DNA of 56,105 nucleotides from an uncultured Treponema sp. (GTDB lineage: Bacteria > Spirochaetota > Spirochaetia > Treponematales > Treponemataceae), in assembly GCA_937893155.1 (NCBI GenBank), contig CALBGU010000079.1:1-56105 (forward strand). Reading direction: 5' to 3'. The position numbers and the translations under genes were made by a program. Numbering within the stretch: position 1 is the first letter of the stretch; each line of letters opens with the position of its first letter. Shown one piece after another: positions 8,594 to 18,300 of the stretch. The notes under the pieces were generated by a model. That model had not been told where the DNA came from and did not search any database. It saw only the letters and a program-made list of their open reading frames with translations.

Positions 8594-11500
8594 ATGTCTG
8601 AAGAAACTAATACATTCAAACCTGTTGTAACGCCGCTGCGCGTGGGTATCGACGTGGGTTCTACCACGGTTAAAGTCGTCATCTTAGACGAGAAAAACGA
8701 AATGCTGTACGGCGAATACCGCCGTCATCGCGCCGATATTCGCTCTACGATTATTACGGTAGTCGGCGAGGCGCTCGATTCGCTTGCCGAAAAAGGCATT
8801 GACGCAGAAAGCCAGACGGTGAGCATTAAGGTTACCGGCTCAGGCGGTCTTTCGGTGAGTCAGTGGCTTTCAGTGCCGTTTATTCAGGAAGTCGTTGCCG
8901 CAACAACCGCCGTCAAAACGCTCATTCCAAAGACCGATGTGGTCATTGAGTTGGGCGGCGAGGACGCGAAGATTACCTATTTTAGAGGCGGCATTGAGCA
9001 GCGTATGAACGGAACGTGCGCGGGCGGCACAGGCGCGTTTATCGACCAAATGGCAGCCCTGCTCGAGACAGACGCGGCGGGCGTGAATGAGCTTGCCAAA
9101 GGCGCAACCACGATTTATCCGATTGCCGCACGTTGCGGTGTTTTTGCCAAGACGGATATTCAGCCACTCATCAACGAGGGCGCGCGCAAAGAGGATATTG
9201 CCGCTTCGATTTATCAGGCGGTGGTTACGCAGACGATTTCGGGTCTTGCGTGCGGAAAGCCGATTCGCGGCAATGTTGCATTTCTCGGCGGTCCACTTCA
9301 CTTTATGGACCAACTACGAGAGCGATTCATTCAGACGCTCAAACTCACTCCCGACGAAGTTATCGTGCCCGATAACAGCCAGCTTTTCGTGGCAGCAGGC
9401 GCGGCGTTAAGCGCAGAAAAATCATACAAATGCGCGCCGGGCAAAAAAGCCCCCGTATTCCAGACGATAAAAGCATTCCGCGACAGTCTCAAAAACCTTG
9501 AGGGCGCAGAATTGAGCGAAACGCAGCGGCTTGAGCCATTGTTTAAGAATCAGGCAGAACTCGACGCATTCAAGGCGCGGCACGAGGGCGAAAAGGCGCA
9601 GACGGCAAAACTTGAAGAAGCAAAAGGTCCGGTGTTTTTGGGATTGGACGCAGGTTCTACGACCACAAAAGCCGTATTGACCGACACAAAAGGACGCATT
9701 CTGTGGCGATTCTACGACGTGAACGCAGGAAATCCAGTGGAACTTGCGGTGCGCGTGCTCAAGGATTTGTACAAGATTTTGCCCAAAGATGTGTACATCG
9801 CGCGCTCGGTATCGACAGGTTACGGAGAGGCGTTGTTCCAAGCCGCGCTCGGTGTGGATTCTGGCGAGGTTGAAACGATTGCGCATTATCGCGCGGCGGA
9901 ATTTTTCGTGCCCGGTGTGGAGTTTTTGCTCGACATCGGCGGACAGGATATGAAATGCCTTCGTATGAAAGACGGCGCAATTACGTCGATTCAGCTCAAC
10001 GAAGCGTGTTCGGCGGGGTGCGGCAGCTTCCTCGACAATTTTGCGCGCACCATGGGAATGAGCGTACAGGAATTCAGCAAAATCGCGCTGATGGCGGAAA
10101 AGCCCGTTGACCTCGGCAGCCGCTGTACCGTGTTTATGAACAGCCGCGTAAAACAGGCGCAGAAAGAAGGCGCGGCAGTCGCGGACATCAGCGCAGGCTT
10201 GAGCTATTCGGTTATCAAAAATGCGCTGTTCAAGGTCATTAAGTTGCGCCGTGCAAGCGAAATCGGCAAAAAAGTCGTGGTGCAGGGCGGAACGTTCTAC
10301 AATGATTCGGTGCTCCGCGCGTTTGAGAAAATTGCAGGCGTAAACGTGTATCGTCCTGATGTGGCAGGCTTGATGGGCGCATACGGCGCGGCTTTAATTG
10401 CGCAAGACCAATGGGAAGATTTGAACCGTCCGCAGCCGGGCGAAGAAAAGGAATGGGAGCCGCACGAGATTCATTCGGGCATTGCTACGCTCGAGCAACT
10501 CGAGAATTTCCACGTTGATTTGGAATTGCGTCGGTGCGGCAAGTGCGCAAACAACTGTCTTTTGACGATTAACACATTCACAACGGGCGAAGGCGAAAAC
10601 AGCTCGGTGCGCCGATTCGTTACGGGAAACCGCTGTGAGCGCGGCGCAGAGCTGGACGGCACTGTGGTGGACGCAAGCAACAAGAAAAATACGCGCGCAG
10701 GCTCAGGAGAAGCCGTGCCAAACTTGTTCGACTGGAAATACAAGCGGCTTTTCACGCATTACATTCCGCTCCGTCCCGAAGAAGCGCCGATGGGCGATGT
10801 AGGCATTCCGCGCGTATTGAATATGTACGAAAATTATCCGCTGTGGTTCACGTTCTTTACAAAACTCGGGTTCCGCGTGCGGCTTTCTCCGCGTTCAAGC
10901 CATTCGGTGTACGAAAAAGGTCTTGAGACGATTCCGTCGGAAAGCGTTTGCTACCCGGGCAAAATCAGCCACGGACACGTCGAGTCGCTCTTGAAGCAGG
11001 GCATAAAGTTTATCTTCTATCCGTGCGCGCCATACGAGCAGCAGGAAGACGCAGGCGCAGGCAATCACTACAACTGCCCGATTGTAACGAGTTATCCTGA
11101 AGTGCTCCGCAACAACATCGACGAATTGCGGCAGGACTCAAGCATTACGTTTATGAATCCATTTTTGCCGATTTACGACAAAGCGCGGCTTGCAGAACGT
11201 CTGTTTGAGGAGATGGGCGAAAAGTTCAAATTGTCCAAGGAACAGATTGCGGCGGCAGTGGACGCGGCGTGGGACGAACAGGAAGCCTTCCGCAAAGAAG
11301 TGCAACAGGCGGGCGAAAACGCACTGGAGCAGATTATCCGCAGCGGTTCAAACGGCATTGTGCTCGCAGGTCGTCCGTACCATCTCGACCCCGAAATCAA
11401 CCACGGTATTCCAGAGATGATTCACGGGCTCGGCATTGCGGTGTTTACCGAAGATTCGGTGGCGCATTTGGGCAAAGTGGAGCGACCGCTCCGCATTATC

Positions 11501-13177
11501 GACCAGTGGACGTATCACAACCGCTTGTATCGAGCAGGCGCGTTTGTAAGCGAAATGCCGAACTTGGAGTTGGTACAGCTCACGAGCTTCGGGTGCGGCT
11601 TGGACGCTGTTACGGCTGACCAAGTAGACGAGATTATGCGGGCGAAAAACCGAATGTACACGCTCATTAAAATCGATGAGGGAAGCAATCTGGGCGCGGT
11701 TCGCATTCGTATCCGCAGTTTGATTGCGGCGGTGAAAGAACGCGAGCGGCACAGAAAAGCGCCAGTGAATATGTCTGCGGCGTACAAGCGGCAGGTGTTC
11801 ACAAAGGAAATGCGCTATTCGCACACGATTATTGCGCCGCAAATGAGTCCGATTCATTTCCGACTCTTGCAGAGCGCGTTCCGATACAGCGGCTATAATT
11901 TTGTGATTCTCGACGCGGTTGACCCCAAAGCCGTAGAAACAGGCTTGAAGTTCGTGAACAATGATGCGTGTTATCCGTCAATTCTCGTGACTGGGCAGAT
12001 GATTGCCGCGCTTGAAAGCGGAAAATACGACCTCGACCATGTGAGCCTGCTCATCTCGCAGACGGGCGGCGGGTGTCGTGCGACAAACTACATCGGCTTT
12101 ATCCGCCGTGCCTTGAACGACGCAGGCTGGGGGCATATTCCCGTGATTTCGCTGTCGGCGCAGGGATTTGAGAAAAACCCGGGCTTCAAAATTACGCTTC
12201 CGCTGTTGCACCGCGCACTTATGGCGATTATCATCGGTGACGTGCTGATGCGCTGTTTGTACCGCGTGCGCCCGTACGAAGCTGTTCCCGGAAGTGCAAA
12301 CGAACTGTACGAAAAATGGGACGCAAAAGCACAGCAAATGCTTAAATCGCTGTCGATTTTTAAGTATCACAAGTTGCTCAAGAACATCGTGCGCGATTTT
12401 GACAATCTGCCGCTTTTGCCAGTGAAAAAGCCGCGCGTGGGCGTTGTCGGCGAAATCCTTGTCAAATTCCACCCGACTGCAAACAATCAGATTGTGGACA
12501 CTATCGAGCGCGAAGGTGCGGAATGTGTTATGCCGGATTTGACGGACTTTTTGTTCTATTCGTTCAGCACGGGCATTTTCCGCCACGAACAACTCGCATT
12601 CCCCGAAAAAACGGAGCGAAATGCACGACTTTTGGTGTGGGCGCTCGATTTGTACCGAAAATATATGAAGAAAGTGCTTTCTAAGAGCCGTCGCTTTGAG
12701 CCACCGTCATCGATTTACGAGTTGATGAATGGCGTGGACGACATCGTGCAGCTCGGCAATATCACCGGCGAGGGCTGGTTCCTCACCGCCGAAATGGTCG
12801 AGCTTATCAAAGAGGGCGTGCCGAGTATTGCGTGTGTGCAGCCGTTCGCGTGTTTGCCGAACCACGTTACTGGAAAAGGAATGATTAAGGAATTGCGCCG
12901 CCGTTATCCCGGCACGAATATCAGCGCAATCGACTACGACCCGGGTTCTTCCGAGGTCAATCAGCTCAATCGTCTCAAATTGCTGTTGAGCAACGCGCCA
13001 GTCGGAGAACACCCTGACGAGTTGGAAAACGGCAAGATTTGGACGCCAAAGGGCGAAGTCGAAGCGGAGATTCAGCTTGCGGAAGGCGGAAGCGCATTTG
13101 TGGACACAGACCCTGCGGATAGTTCCGTCGTGCCAGCAGTTACTGCGGACGTTTTTGCAACAGGAGGAAGTATATAA
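8594..13177 (+). CDS. Fused acyl-CoA dehydratase activase / DUF2229 / HgdB-like protein
   Basis: 1527 residues. Two BadF/BadG/BcrA/BcrD-type ATPase domains in tandem start at about residues 16 (GIDVGSTTVKV) and 348 (GLDAGSTTTKA). Each has the Cys-containing loop that bridges the [4Fe-4S] cluster in activases (NGTCAGGTG near 138, NEACSAGCG near 468). A CxxCxxxC set (CGKCANNC) lies near 647. A DUF2229-type domain follows from about 739 (Cys in SESVCYPGK), then a C-terminal part resembling 2-hydroxyglutaryl-CoA dehydratase subunits. Family role: ATP-driven electron injection into a dehydratase or double-cubane enzyme. Start at 8594 has AAAGGGA; the frame opens earlier, within the hairpin leader. 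The physiological partner is not in the window. Confidence 0.88.
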   Translation: MSEETNTFKPVVTPLRVGIDVGSTTVKVVILDEKNEMLYGEYRRHRADIRSTIITVVGEALDSLAEKGIDAESQTVSIKVTGSGGLSVSQWLSVPFIQEVVAATTAVKTLIPKTDVVIELGGEDAKITYFRGGIEQRMNGTCAGGTGAFIDQMAALLETDAAGVNELAKGATTIYPIAARCGVFAKTDIQPLINEGARKEDIAASIYQAVVTQTISGLACGKPIRGNVAFLGGPLHFMDQLRERFIQTLKLTPDEVIVPDNSQLFVAAGAALSAEKSYKCAPGKKAPVFQTIKAFRDSLKNLEGAELSETQRLEPLFKNQAELDAFKARHEGEKAQTAKLEEAKGPVFLGLDAGSTTTKAVLTDTKGRILWRFYDVNAGNPVELAVRVLKDLYKILPKDVYIARSVSTGYGEALFQAALGVDSGEVETIAHYRAAEFFVPGVEFLLDIGGQDMKCLRMKDGAITSIQLNEACSAGCGSFLDNFARTMGMSVQEFSKIALMAEKPVDLGSRCTVFMNSRVKQAQKEGAAVADISAGLSYSVIKNALFKVIKLRRASEIGKKVVVQGGTFYNDSVLRAFEKIAGVNVYRPDVAGLMGAYGAALIAQDQWEDLNRPQPGEEKEWEPHEIHSGIATLEQLENFHVDLELRRCGKCANNCLLTINTFTTGEGENSSVRRFVTGNRCERGAELDGTVVDASNKKNTRAGSGEAVPNLFDWKYKRLFTHYIPLRPEEAPMGDVGIPRVLNMYENYPLWFTFFTKLGFRVRLSPRSSHSVYEKGLETIPSESVCYPGKISHGHVESLLKQGIKFIFYPCAPYEQQEDAGAGNHYNCPIVTSYPEVLRNNIDELRQDSSITFMNPFLPIYDKARLAERLFEEMGEKFKLSKEQIAAAVDAAWDEQEAFRKEVQQAGENALEQIIRSGSNGIVLAGRPYHLDPEINHGIPEMIHGLGIAVFTEDSVAHLGKVERPLRIIDQWTYHNRLYRAGAFVSEMPNLELVQLTSFGCGLDAVTADQVDEIMRAKNRMYTLIKIDEGSNLGAVRIRIRSLIAAVKERERHRKAPVNMSAAYKRQVFTKEMRYSHTIIAPQMSPIHFRLLQSAFRYSGYNFVILDAVDPKAVETGLKFVNNDACYPSILVTGQMIAALESGKYDLDHVSLLISQTGGGCRATNYIGFIRRALNDAGWGHIPVISLSAQGFEKNPGFKITLPLLHRALMAIIIGDVLMRCLYRVRPYEAVPGSANELYEKWDAKAQQMLKSLSIFKYHKLLKNIVRDFDNLPLLPVKKPRVGVVGEILVKFHPTANNQIVDTIEREGAECVMPDLTDFLFYSFSTGIFRHEQLAFPEKTERNARLLVWALDLYRKYMKKVLSKSRRFEPPSSIYELMNGVDDIVQLGNITGEGWFLTAEMVELIKEGVPSIACVQPFACLPNHVTGKGMIKELRRRYPGTNISAIDYDPGSSEVNQLNRLKLLLSNAPVGEHPDELENGKIWTPKGEVEAEIQLAEGGSAFVDTDPADSSVVPAVTADVFATGGSI

Positions 13178-13178
13178 A

Positions 13179-14594
13179 ATGAACAGGAGAGGAGTTTTTC
13201 ACCTAGTTTTTTTGGTATTGATGATATGCAGCAGTGTAGCGGCATGGGCAGATTATGACCCGTGGGGCGTTCCAGACTCATCGGAAATCAGAAAAGATTT
13301 GCGCGAAAGATGGTTCACCGCGCCGCTGAGCACCGTTCGCACATATGCGCCAGAAGCATATCAAAGCAAGGCTGGAAACAATTATCAGGTGCGTTTTGAA
13401 GAGCGCGGAAACGAGGTTGCAATTATTGTATCGCCTGCGCAGGATATTAAGATTGATTTGTACAACGGCACAGAAAAGCAATCGACGATTGAAAGCGAAA
13501 CGTATCCTGAAAACGCGTCGGGCAGCTGGATTTTGTTCCGCTCGGCAAAAAACGGCAAGCCTGTGCGAATCCGCTATTATTTTTTGGCGACAAACGATAT
13601 TTTCATTGAGTTCACCGCTCAAGGCAAAAAAGTGCTAGCAGATTTTGTGCTGTTTAATATGTATGCGGCAAAAGGCGTTCCTCTTGGCGTTACGTTTGAG
13701 CGGCTGTATATGATGTCGTTCCCGGAACTCAGAAAATTGACAAAAAAATCAATGCCGTGGTATTTGGCTTCGGTGTCGCCGGGAATGTATCATTCAAATT
13801 TGCAGATGATTTCGGTGATTCGCGAAAATCTCAACAAAATTGAAAGTGTGCAGGACGGCGCATACGATGAGTTGGGAAATCCGGTAAGTGTGTTTTCAAA
13901 AGAGCCGCGCACACTGCAAGACGGCGAAGATGAGAATAAAATCCAGCTTTCTCAGGCGGGTTTTTTAAAATGGGTTGTTGACGGTTTGGTGGCGGCAAAT
14001 GTGCGTGGCTACACCTATCTTGACCCGCTGTACCGAAACACCGTAACGCTCCCGAACGGCAGTCATTCCGATGTGTTTTCGCAAGAATACAACATCACCT
14101 TTTCGCTTGACTGGACTCGCAATTTGGCGCTTGCACTCCTTTCGGTTCAGCAAGACAAAAATTATGAATACACTCATTCGGGCGTGGACGTGGCAATTTC
14201 GCCGTTTAATTCAGGGCGGCTTTCAGGAAGCGACGTTTCTGCAAATGCGGTTGGCTACATCAAAAATTCTGGCTATCGCATCGGCGTTATAAAAGCCCTG
14301 CTGTATGTACTTGCCATTACAGAAAGCGACCATTGCTATTTGGCGGCAGTAAGAGAAGCAAGCAGGTCTGACCAAAATGATTCCTCGTATCCAGAAGTCG
14401 GCGTTTTTAACGATTGTGCCATTTTCTTTCCGTATTTTGACAAAAACGGAGCATTTGTCTGCACGGTTTTTCAGGGCGGAAAAGAAATTCCATTCGATAA
14501 ATTTGCAGAAAAATACAGCGGTTCTTTTGTAAATCTTGCGCGGCTTCAATCGTCAGACAGATTTTTTCCGCTTGAAGCAAAAACAGCGCAGTAA
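13179..14594 (+). CDS. Secreted protein of unknown function
   Basis: 471 residues. Signal peptide ends ...CSSVAAWA before DYDPWGVPDSSEIRKD. AGGAGG lies 12 nt before the ATG, and the start is 1 nt after the previous stop, so it is translationally tied to the activase gene. The mature region contains beta-rich stretches and a central motif MPWYLASVSPGMYHSNLQMI. I do not recognise the family. Periplasmic or lipid-free secreted location is inferred from the signal peptide; there is no lipobox Cys. A functional link with the activase is suggested only by the coupling. Confidence 0.75.
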   Translation: MNRRGVFHLVFLVLMICSSVAAWADYDPWGVPDSSEIRKDLRERWFTAPLSTVRTYAPEAYQSKAGNNYQVRFEERGNEVAIIVSPAQDIKIDLYNGTEKQSTIESETYPENASGSWILFRSAKNGKPVRIRYYFLATNDIFIEFTAQGKKVLADFVLFNMYAAKGVPLGVTFERLYMMSFPELRKLTKKSMPWYLASVSPGMYHSNLQMISVIRENLNKIESVQDGAYDELGNPVSVFSKEPRTLQDGEDENKIQLSQAGFLKWVVDGLVAANVRGYTYLDPLYRNTVTLPNGSHSDVFSQEYNITFSLDWTRNLALALLSVQQDKNYEYTHSGVDVAISPFNSGRLSGSDVSANAVGYIKNSGYRIGVIKALLYVLAITESDHCYLAAVREASRSDQNDSSYPEVGVFNDCAIFFPYFDKNGAFVCTVFQGGKEIPFDKFAEKYSGSFVNLARLQSSDRFFPLEAKTAQ

Positions 14595-14631
14595 TGGACA
14601 GCAGTGCGAAATTTGCTGTATAATTGTGTTA
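14595..14631 (+). promoter_or_regulatory. Promoter of the HAD/coiled-coil operon, leaderless start
   Basis: TGGACA (14595-14600) begins directly after the preceding stop codon. An 18-bp spacer and a perfect TATAAT (14619-14624) follow, then 6 nt to the ATG at 14631. No Shine-Dalgarno precedes the ATG. Confidence 0.6.
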
Positions 14632-15302
14632 TGAAGGACAAAATCAAGGCAGTCGTCTTCGATATAGATGGAACGCTTTATTCGGATTTTCCATTTTATT
14701 TTCGCGTCAGTTTTCACGTTTTACGAAATTTGCGGTTCTTTCTGCATTACAGCAAGACCCGCAAAATTATGCACACAAAAGCTCCGCTCGCAGATTATTT
14801 TGAGTACCAAGCGCGCGTTCTTGCGTCGTTAATGCACATTTCGGTTCGGCGGGCAAAGGCTCTCATTGATGTGATTGTGTATAAAGGATTCCGTCCGTAT
14901 TTCAAAAAAATCAAGCCGTATCCCAACGTGTTGGAAACGTTCAAATCGCTCAAGGACGCTGGCTACAAAGTCGGGATTCTCTCTGATTTGCCGCCAGAGC
15001 AAAAGGGCGAACTGTGGGGATTGCCGCAGTATTGCGACGTAATTCTCGGCTCTGAAAAAATCGGTGCGCTAAAGCCGTCTATTTATCCGTTCGGCGTGGT
15101 TTCAATGACGCTCGACGTGCCTTTAGAAGAAATTTTGTATGTGGGAAACAGCGTAAAAAGCGACATTCGCGGCGCAAAAAATGCGGGAATGTTTGCTGCG
15201 TATAAATTACCGTGGTGGCGGGCTTTACTTAAAAAACCTTTAAAAGAAGCAGATTTTTCGTTCTCAAAATACAAACAACTTCAAGAGCTGCTTTTACCGT
15301 AA
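14631..15302 (+). CDS. HAD-superfamily hydrolase
   Basis: 223 residues. Motif I is DIDGT (D11, D13). Motif II lies in KVGILSDLPPE, a lysine in SEKIGALKPS, and motif III in LYVGNSVKSDIRGAKNAGM. A helical cap is present between residues 20 and 110. The pattern fits phosphoglycolate-phosphatase-like HAD hydrolases that remove phosphate from small metabolites; the substrate cannot be told. The ATG at 14631 is preferred over a GTG at 14604 because the catalytic motif then starts at the usual distance and a TATAAT lies 6 nt upstream. The coiled-coil gene follows after 29 nt, probably in the same operon. Confidence 0.85.
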   Translation: MKDKIKAVVFDIDGTLYSDFPFYFRVSFHVLRNLRFFLHYSKTRKIMHTKAPLADYFEYQARVLASLMHISVRRAKALIDVIVYKGFRPYFKKIKPYPNVLETFKSLKDAGYKVGILSDLPPEQKGELWGLPQYCDVILGSEKIGALKPSIYPFGVVSMTLDVPLEEILYVGNSVKSDIRGAKNAGMFAAYKLPWWRALLKKPLKEADFSFSKYKQLQELLLP

Positions 15303-15331
15303 AATCGGTTTATGGGGAATGGGGATAAAAA

Positions 15332-18300
15332 GTGACTGAAATTGTAGTTATATTACTGTCTGTTGTTATATCGGCTGTGGTTTCGATTATCTTAAGAATG
15401 TCTGAACGGGATAAAAACTCGATGGACAAAGTTAAGCGTTACGCAAATCAGAAAATGGCGGATTTCGATGCGTATTTTTTGGAAAGAGACAACGCTTTGC
15501 AATCCGTCTCCGCCGACCTTGACGCAAGACAATCTCAGGCGATTGCCGCAACAAAAAAGCTGGAAAAACAGTACAACGATTTTGTTGCAGCAGGACAAAA
15601 TCTTGAAACATACTATAATTCGATTCAGGCTCTCAAAGAGCGCACGGAAAGCTACGAAAAACAGGTTTCGCAGCTTTTGGATTTTACCGTCGCCGTTGAG
15701 CAAAATCTCCAGCGCATAAAAGATGAATCAGAAATTGTAAATAAACTGAACGCGAGGCTCGATTCTCAAAAGCGGATTATTGATTCGACAGACAAAAAAA
15801 TCGCGGCGATTCACGAAGATTTTGCAAAAAAAGATTCTGAATATCTCAAAGCAATTGCCGAAGAGCTTTTGAATCAGTGCAAAGATGATGTGAATGCGCT
15901 CAGCAGCGAGGTTAAAAATGCACAGAGCAAAGCCGAACAGCTGCTCGAGCGATTGAGCGAAGACGTTCGCCGTGCGTACGACAACGCAACGCAAAAAGCC
16001 AAAAATCTTGAAGACCAAACATTTCAATCGCTCATCGACAAAGCAGAGCAACGGACGGCGCAATATGTGCAGACGATGGAAGTCCACACGCGCGCACTGG
16101 ACGAGAATATGCAGGAGCGATTCCAGACAGTGAGCGATTCGATTGCCGAGCGCGCACAGACAATGCAGCAGCTTTTGAGCGACGAAACGGGAAAACTCCG
16201 CGAAATGCTCACCGAGCGCACCAATGCTATCGAATCCGCGTCGGAGGAGCGAAACGATATGCTCCGCGCAACGCTCAACGACCAGATTCTGCAACTCGAA
16301 AAAGATTTGAATGCAAAACGCGACGCATTTTCGCTTTTAACCGACAGCGTTCGGCGGGATATTGCACAAAAATCAGATGACCTTGAAAACGAAGTTTCCG
16401 CCAAAATTTCTGAAATCCACAATGCAGTTTCGGCGCAAACAGATTCGCTCGACAAAAATCTGTCCAGTTCGCTTTCGATTATGAAACAGGATATGGAATC
16501 GCGATTTTTGGAATTGCGAACGCAGATGGATTCTCATTCGAGCGACCTTGAAAATCGCGTTGAGGCGCAACTTTCGGCGATGGAAAACGGCGTCAATGCC
16601 AAAACCGACGCGCTTTCAAAATCGGTGGACGACAAAATCGAGGGGCTTTCGGTGTTCGTTTCCGAGAACATCAGCAATATGGAACAGACGTCTTCAGGAA
16701 AACTCGAAGCCTTAACCGTTTCGTTCCAAAACCGAATCAGCGCGATTGAGCAATCCGTGGACGAAAAAACGCAGACGCTTATGGACGATGCGGGAAATCG
16801 GCTTTTCGCGGCAGAATCATTTGTAAAAGAGCGCGCGACAGAGGTCGAAGAAAACGCTGGAAAAAGGCTTTCTGCGGTGGAAAATGAGGTCAGCAGCCAC
16901 ACGGATAACGTAATTTCTAGCACAGACGAAAAAATTAAAACGTTTTCGGATTCGGTCGGCGAAAAAATTGCGGAACTTTCAAAATCGGTGGACGAAAAAA
17001 CAGCGTCTATCCGAAGCGAAAACGAAACGCGCCTTTCCGCGCTCGAACATTCCGTTTCGGAGACCGAACAGGCGATTGCGAACCAGCTCGCTTCTTTGAC
17101 CGATTCGGTGAATGAAAAGGCTGAAACTGTTGAAAAAAACGCCACAGAGCGCGTGCAACAGGCGGAATCATTTACGGCAGAAAAAGTGAACACGCTCGAA
17201 ACCAATACGCAAAGTCGGCTCACGGATTTGGAAAACGCAATTTTGGAGAAAACCGACGGCGTTATTTCCAATGCAGAAGAGCGCGTGCAAGCGGTGGAAA
17301 GCGATTTGCACGAAAAAACGCAAGCGGTGCTTTCACTCGCAGACGAGCAACTTTCGGCGGCAACTGCGGATATTTCCGAGAAAATTTCGGCGCTGCAGGA
17401 AAAAACGGATTCGCTGTGCATCAATGTGGAAAGCAAAATCACCGAATTAAACGCAGAGCTTTCGTCCAAAACGGAGGAACTGCGAAACGCACTCGATGGG
17501 CAGACGGGCAGTATGTCGTCGGTTTTGCAGCAAACGGTAGACCGCTTGAATGCCGAGTTCAGCGGCATCACGGATAATCTGGAAAAACGCGTATCAGAAG
17601 CGTCAGAGAATTTTAACGAGCGGCTTGATTCACAAAGCAACCAGATTTTCGGCAGTATCGATTCTAAAATCGGCGCGGCAGAAGAAGAGCTTTCTGCAAA
17701 AATCTCAAGCATTGAACAAAGCGTAAACGAGCGCACAGCGAACGTTGAGGCGAAATCGCAAACGCAGTTGTCAGAGTTAAAACAGCAGGTGGAAGATGCG
17801 GTTTCAAGTATTTCACAGCGCACGTTTGGCACTATCGACTCGCTGAAAAAGACGCTCGATGAGTCATCTAGCTCGATTTCGGCGGATTTGACCGTCAAAT
17901 TTGGCGTTCTGTCGCAATCGCTTTCGGACCAATCGTCCACGCTCGGTTTTGACATCGATTCCAAAATCGGCACGCTCAAGCGGCAACTCGAAGACCGCAC
18001 CGCCGATATTTCCACGACCGTTAGTGCAAAACTCGATATGCTTCAAAAAACGCTCGACGAGCAGACAAACGGCTTCCCCGACGCGCTCGCCGCACGAATC
18101 GACGCGCTGCAACAATCGCTCGACACGCAGACAGCGGGCGTTTCCGACGATATTGACAAGAAAGTTGACGAGCTGAAAACCTATCTTGAAGAAAAAACAG
18201 CGGGGATTTCATCGGACGTAAACGGCACGGTTGAGCAGTTCAAAACGGATTTCTCGGAGCGCACCGACGCGATTATCGGCGAAATGACGACAAAAATCAG

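Noticed and set aside
16534..18015. Long minus-strand open frame of 493 residues inside the coiled-coil gene
   Set aside because: Serine-rich antisense shadow produced by the repetitive, codon-biased coiled-coil gene; no start signals.
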